Shown here one piece after another: positions 61,064 through 64,000 of a stretch of DNA of 64,000 nucleotides. The first letter of the stretch is position 1; the number at the start of each line of letters is the position of its first letter. The notes under the pieces are model-generated. The model was not told where the DNA came from. It saw only the letters and a program-made list of their open reading frames with translations, and made no database searches. The translations under genes were made by a program, and so were the position numbers. The stretch is taken from NCBI RefSeq assembly GCF_002846365.1, contig NZ_PJMW01000002.1:3844001-3908000 (forward strand), written 5' to 3'. This stretch comes from Nocardia fluminea (GTDB lineage: Bacteria > Actinomycetota > Actinomycetes > Mycobacteriales > Mycobacteriaceae).

Positions 61064-62686
61064 GTGTTGTTGACTGTGGCCGATGTGCTCGCGACGCCGG
61101 TGATGCAGGCCGGGCAGCCGGAGGTCATCTGTGGCGCGCACATGGACCGGCCGGTGCGCTGGGTGCACGTCAGCGACCAGGCCGATGTGGCCGATCTCCT
61201 GGTCGGCGCCGAGCTGATCCTGACCACGGGACAGGCGCTCGCCGCTCCCGAGCAGGCACGAATCGTCTACCTGCGCTCGCTGGCCGCCGCCGGCGTCGCG
61301 GGACTGGTCGTGGAACTGGGCAGCTACGTGAGCGAACTCGGTCCCGTCGTGGCCGCCACGGCCGCCGAACTCGGGTTGCCGGTGATCGTGCTGCACCGGG
61401 TGACCCGCTTCGTGGAGATCACCGAAGCCGTCCATCGAGCGATCGTCGCCGACCAGTACGCCGAACTCGAATTCGCGCGCACCGTGCACGAGACCTTCAC
61501 CGAGCTGAGCGTGCGCCGCGCCGCGCTGGCCGAGATCGTGCAGACCGCCGCGAGCATGCTCGACGCGTCGGTGGTGCTGGAAGACCTGTCGCATCGAGTA
61601 CTGGCGGCCACCGCTCGCCACACCAGTTCGGCCGCACTGCTCGAAGATTGGGAATCCGTGTCGCGGATGCTGCCCGACGGATCCGGCGTGGTCGGTGTCG
61701 GACCGCACACGCAGCGCTGGGGCAGGCTGATCCTGCGCACCGAACGAGCCCGTACCGCGCGGGTGGGCATGGTCCTCGAACGCGCCGCGCAAACCATCAC
61801 CCTGCACCGGATGATCGACAAGGACCGCTTCGGCCTGCACCGGCAGGCCCAGACCGGCCTGATCGCCGATTTGGTGGAGGGGCGGGTGAGCGACGAGCGC
61901 GACGCCCAGGCGCGCGCGGCCGCCCTCGGTCTGCACCGCCGGGCCCGCTACGTGCCGCTGGCGATCGAGATCGACACCGAGTCGGCGCCGGATCCGGTTG
62001 CGGCGCAACGACGCAGCGAGGCGATCGTCGAAGCGGTGACGCACGCGCTCGGCCTGGTCGACGCGTCGGCACTCAGCGCGGCGCAACATCGGCGAACGCG
62101 CGCCGGCGCCGAGGGGGAGCAGGTCACCGTGATTCTCGCGGTGACGGGTGGCGGCGACATCGACAGTCGCCTCACGACGGTGTGTTCGGCGGTGCTGGCC
62201 GAGATCCGCCGGGTCGACGGCGTGCGTCGTGCGGTGATCGGGGCCGGCGCCGCCGCCGATTCCCTCCTCGACACCGCGGGCAGGCTCGCGCATGCCGCGG
62301 GCGTCGCCGAGGTGGCCCTGTCGATGACCGCGACGCCGCACCGAATGTTCTTCCGCAGCGCGGACATTCGTCTGCGCGGGCTGCTGTCGCTGATCCGCGA
62401 CGAGCCCGGCGTGCAGAGCTTCGCCGAGGCCGAACTCGGCGCCCTGCTGCGCTACGACATCCGCCACAGCGCCGACCTCACCGGCACGCTACGGCGCTTC
62501 CTCGATCTCGCGGGCAACAAGACCGAGCTCGCCAAGGCACTCGCGATCAGCAGGCCCACCCTCTACGACCGTCTCGCCCGCATCGAACGCGTCCTCGCCG
62601 TCGACCTCGACGACGGTGAATCGCGCACCTCGCTGCACGCCGCGCTGCTCGTGCGCGACCTCACCGCGGGCAGCGAGAAGCTCTAG
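61064..62686 (+). CDS. PucR-family transcriptional regulator
   Basis: Predicted 540 residues from GTG 61064. The N-terminal PucR sensor domain begins TVADVLATPVMQAGQPEVI and contains DLLVGAELILTTGQAL; a GGDEF-like middle region follows; the C-terminal helix-turn-helix of the CdaR/PucR type reads GNKTELAKALAISRPTLYDRLARIE. Such proteins control purine or amino-acid catabolism. It is divergent from mmsA and the transaminase and almost certainly activates them with their amino-acid substrate or a product. Confidence 0.88.
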   Translation: MLLTVADVLATPVMQAGQPEVICGAHMDRPVRWVHVSDQADVADLLVGAELILTTGQALAAPEQARIVYLRSLAAAGVAGLVVELGSYVSELGPVVAATAAELGLPVIVLHRVTRFVEITEAVHRAIVADQYAELEFARTVHETFTELSVRRAALAEIVQTAASMLDASVVLEDLSHRVLAATARHTSSAALLEDWESVSRMLPDGSGVVGVGPHTQRWGRLILRTERARTARVGMVLERAAQTITLHRMIDKDRFGLHRQAQTGLIADLVEGRVSDERDAQARAAALGLHRRARYVPLAIEIDTESAPDPVAAQRRSEAIVEAVTHALGLVDASALSAAQHRRTRAGAEGEQVTVILAVTGGGDIDSRLTTVCSAVLAEIRRVDGVRRAVIGAGAAADSLLDTAGRLAHAAGVAEVALSMTATPHRMFFRSADIRLRGLLSLIRDEPGVQSFAEAELGALLRYDIRHSADLTGTLRRFLDLAGNKTELAKALAISRPTLYDRLARIERVLAVDLDDGESRTSLHAALLVRDLTAGSEKL

Positions 62687-62717
62687 GCGTTTCATCGAAC
62701 AACCTGAGGGTCGTAGT

Positions 62718-63362
62718 TCAGTCCTTACGGCCGGTGAGAGCGAGTGACGTGCCGAGCCCGATCATGACCAGGCCGCTGGTGCCGCCGATGGCGGCGAGAC
62801 GGCGTGGCGATCGCGCGAACCAGGACCTGGCCGACCCGGCCGCGAACGCCCACAGCGAATCGAAGATCAGGCCGAACACGGGGATGCAGAGTCCGAGGAT
62901 CAGCATCTGCTGGGGGACCCCGCCGCGCGTGGTGTCCACGAACTGCGGTAGCAGCGCCGCGAGGAAGACGATGGTCTTCGGGTTGGCGGCCCCGACGATC
63001 AGGCCGTCGCGCAACGCCGCCAGCGGGCTGTGCGCGGCCACGTCCTGCTCGGCGTGGAAGGCGGTCCGCAGCGCGTCACGATGGCGAATCGCCTGCACGC
63101 CGAGGTAGACCAGATAGGCGGCTCCGACGAGTTTGATCGCGGTGAACACCGCCGCCGACGCGGCCACCACCGCACCCAATCCGAACGCGACAGCGACGAC
63201 CTGCCCGTACACCCCGACCGCATTGCCCAGCACGGTCATCAGCGCCGAGCGCCGCCCGACGGTGAGTGCCCGGCCGATCGTGAACAGGACACTCGGCCCG
63301 GGCACGATCACCAGCAGAAACGCCAATCCCGCGAACGAGACCAGATGAGCCGAGGACACCAT
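62718..63362 (-). CDS. LysE/RhtB-family exporter
   Basis: Predicted 214 residues with about six hydrophobic segments. Conserved LVIVPGPSVLFTIGRALTVGRR and VGAANPKTIVFLAALLPQFV mark the LysE superfamily, which expels amino acids and derivatives. It converges with pucR, 31 bases apart, and may relieve amino-acid overload linked to the catabolic genes, although no regulatory element shows this. Confidence 0.87.
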   Translation of the reverse strand: MVSSAHLVSFAGLAFLLVIVPGPSVLFTIGRALTVGRRSALMTVLGNAVGVYGQVVAVAFGLGAVVAASAAVFTAIKLVGAAYLVYLGVQAIRHRDALRTAFHAEQDVAAHSPLAALRDGLIVGAANPKTIVFLAALLPQFVDTTRGGVPQQMLILGLCIPVFGLIFDSLWAFAAGSARSWFARSPRRLAAIGGTSGLVMIGLGTSLALTGRKD

Positions 63363-63447
63363 CGCCCCACGCTAGCGGCCGCCCGCGGCGGTGACAATGG
63401 GGACGGTGCCGCGGGAACAACCGCGCGGTGGTGGCGGTTGTTGTCGG

Positions 63448-64000
63448 CATGACGACACTCGGATTGATCGGTAGCGGACATATCGGATCCACCGTCGCGC
63501 GGTTGGCGGTGGACGCTGGCTATGACGTGGTGCTCAGCAACTCACGCGGGCCGCAGACCCTGGCGGATCTGGTCGCCGAGCTGGGTCCGCGCGCCCGGGC
63601 GGCCACCCCGGCCGAAGCGGCCGAAGCAGGTGACTATGTGGTGGTCACGGTGCCGTTGAAGGCGTATCAGGACGTACCGGTCGCGCCGCTGGCGGGCAAG
63701 GTCGTGTTCGACACCAACAACTACTATCCCGAGCGCGACGGCGCCTTCGCCGAGCTCGATGCGGACGAGACCACGACCAGTGAGCTGCTGCAACGCCACC
63801 TCCCCGAATCGAAGGTGGTCAAGGCGTTCAACAACATTGCCTACGCCAACCTCGCCGAACTCGCCCGCCCGGTCGGCGCCCCGGACCGCTCCGCCCTCCC
63901 CGTTTTCGGCGACGATCCCGACGCCAAGAAGCTGGCCACCGATTTCATCGACTCCATCGGCTACGACGTGGTCGACGGTGGGTCGCTCGCCGAAAGCCGT
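63448..64000 (+). CDS. NADPH-dependent F420 reductase-like oxidoreductase, 3' end outside window
   Basis: An ORF from ATG 63448 stays open through the last base (184 codons). The Rossmann motif LIGSGHIGSTVARLAVDAGY is at the N terminus, and DYVVVTVPLKAYQDV, VVFDTNNYYPERDG and VVKAFNNIAYANL are the blocks of the NADP oxidoreductase/F420-dependent family. The NSR segment after the second strand favours NADP(H). The final helix bundle is missing because of the window edge. No partner is visible. Confidence 0.85.

Overview
The window is high-GC actinobacterial DNA: dense codon bias toward G/C at third positions, many GTG and TTG starts, and start/stop overlaps of the ATGA/GTGA type. The gene content (mqo, GNAT, ChlI-ChlD fusion, cobO, cobB, cysG and efpA in one order, as in Mycobacterium tuberculosis Rv2852c to Rv2846c) places it in the Mycobacteriales, most likely Nocardia or a close relative. 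No full-length transposase or phage gene was seen.

Layout. 1-4.8 kb: end of a secondary-metabolite or lipid export locus (thioesterase-like protein, two ABC-2 permeases, XRE/DUF5753 regulator, two DUF4254 paralogues). 4.8-11.7 kb: a PhnF-type regulator and a divergent phosphonate operon (FAD oxidoreductase, phosphonatase-like HAD hydrolase, 2-aminoethylphosphonate-type ABC importer) with two palindromic operators between them. 11.7-20.2 kb: accessory region with an SDR, XRE regulators (one a pseudogene), a TPR protein, a small secreted protein, DUF1772 and DUF4126 membrane proteins, and a MarR/LLM-oxidoreductase/MFS efflux set. 20.3-35.2 kb: a Calvin-Benson-Bassham cluster (FBPase, phosphoribulokinase, CbbY, transketolase, ribulose-phosphate epimerase, class I aldolase, CbbR, red-type RuBisCO large and small subunits, CbbX, and a formate-dehydrogenase-like molybdoenzyme) with a two-component system in its middle. 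35.2-46.8 kb: methionine aminopeptidase, cobyric acid synthase, mqo and cobalamin genes. 46.9-48.9 kb: two tandem tRNA-like RNAs directly upstream of a Ro60 (TROVE) gene. 48.9-54.6 kb: accessory genes. 54.8-57.5 kb: cysG and efpA. 57.6-64 kb: a PPOX protein, a transaminase/semialdehyde-dehydrogenase pair with a divergent PucR regulator, a LysE exporter and an F420/NADP-type reductase cut by the window end.

How it works together. The cbb genes supply RuBisCO, its activase, both regenerating phosphatase/kinase steps, sugar rearrangement enzymes and a XuBP phosphatase, so the organism probably can fix CO2; no hydrogenase is present here. The phosphonate operon should import and break down 2-aminoethylphosphonate or an N-substituted analogue without a PhnW aminotransferase. 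The cobalamin genes fall in the late aerobic pathway.

The most striking element is the RNA pair at 46906-47214. Each copy folds as a circularly permuted tRNA: T arm, then an 'acceptor' stem capped by a GNRA tetraloop instead of an open CCA end, then a D arm (canonical only in copy 1), all carried on a long stem. This is the architecture of YrlA-type bacterial Y RNAs, and the adjacent gene encodes their known partner, Ro60.
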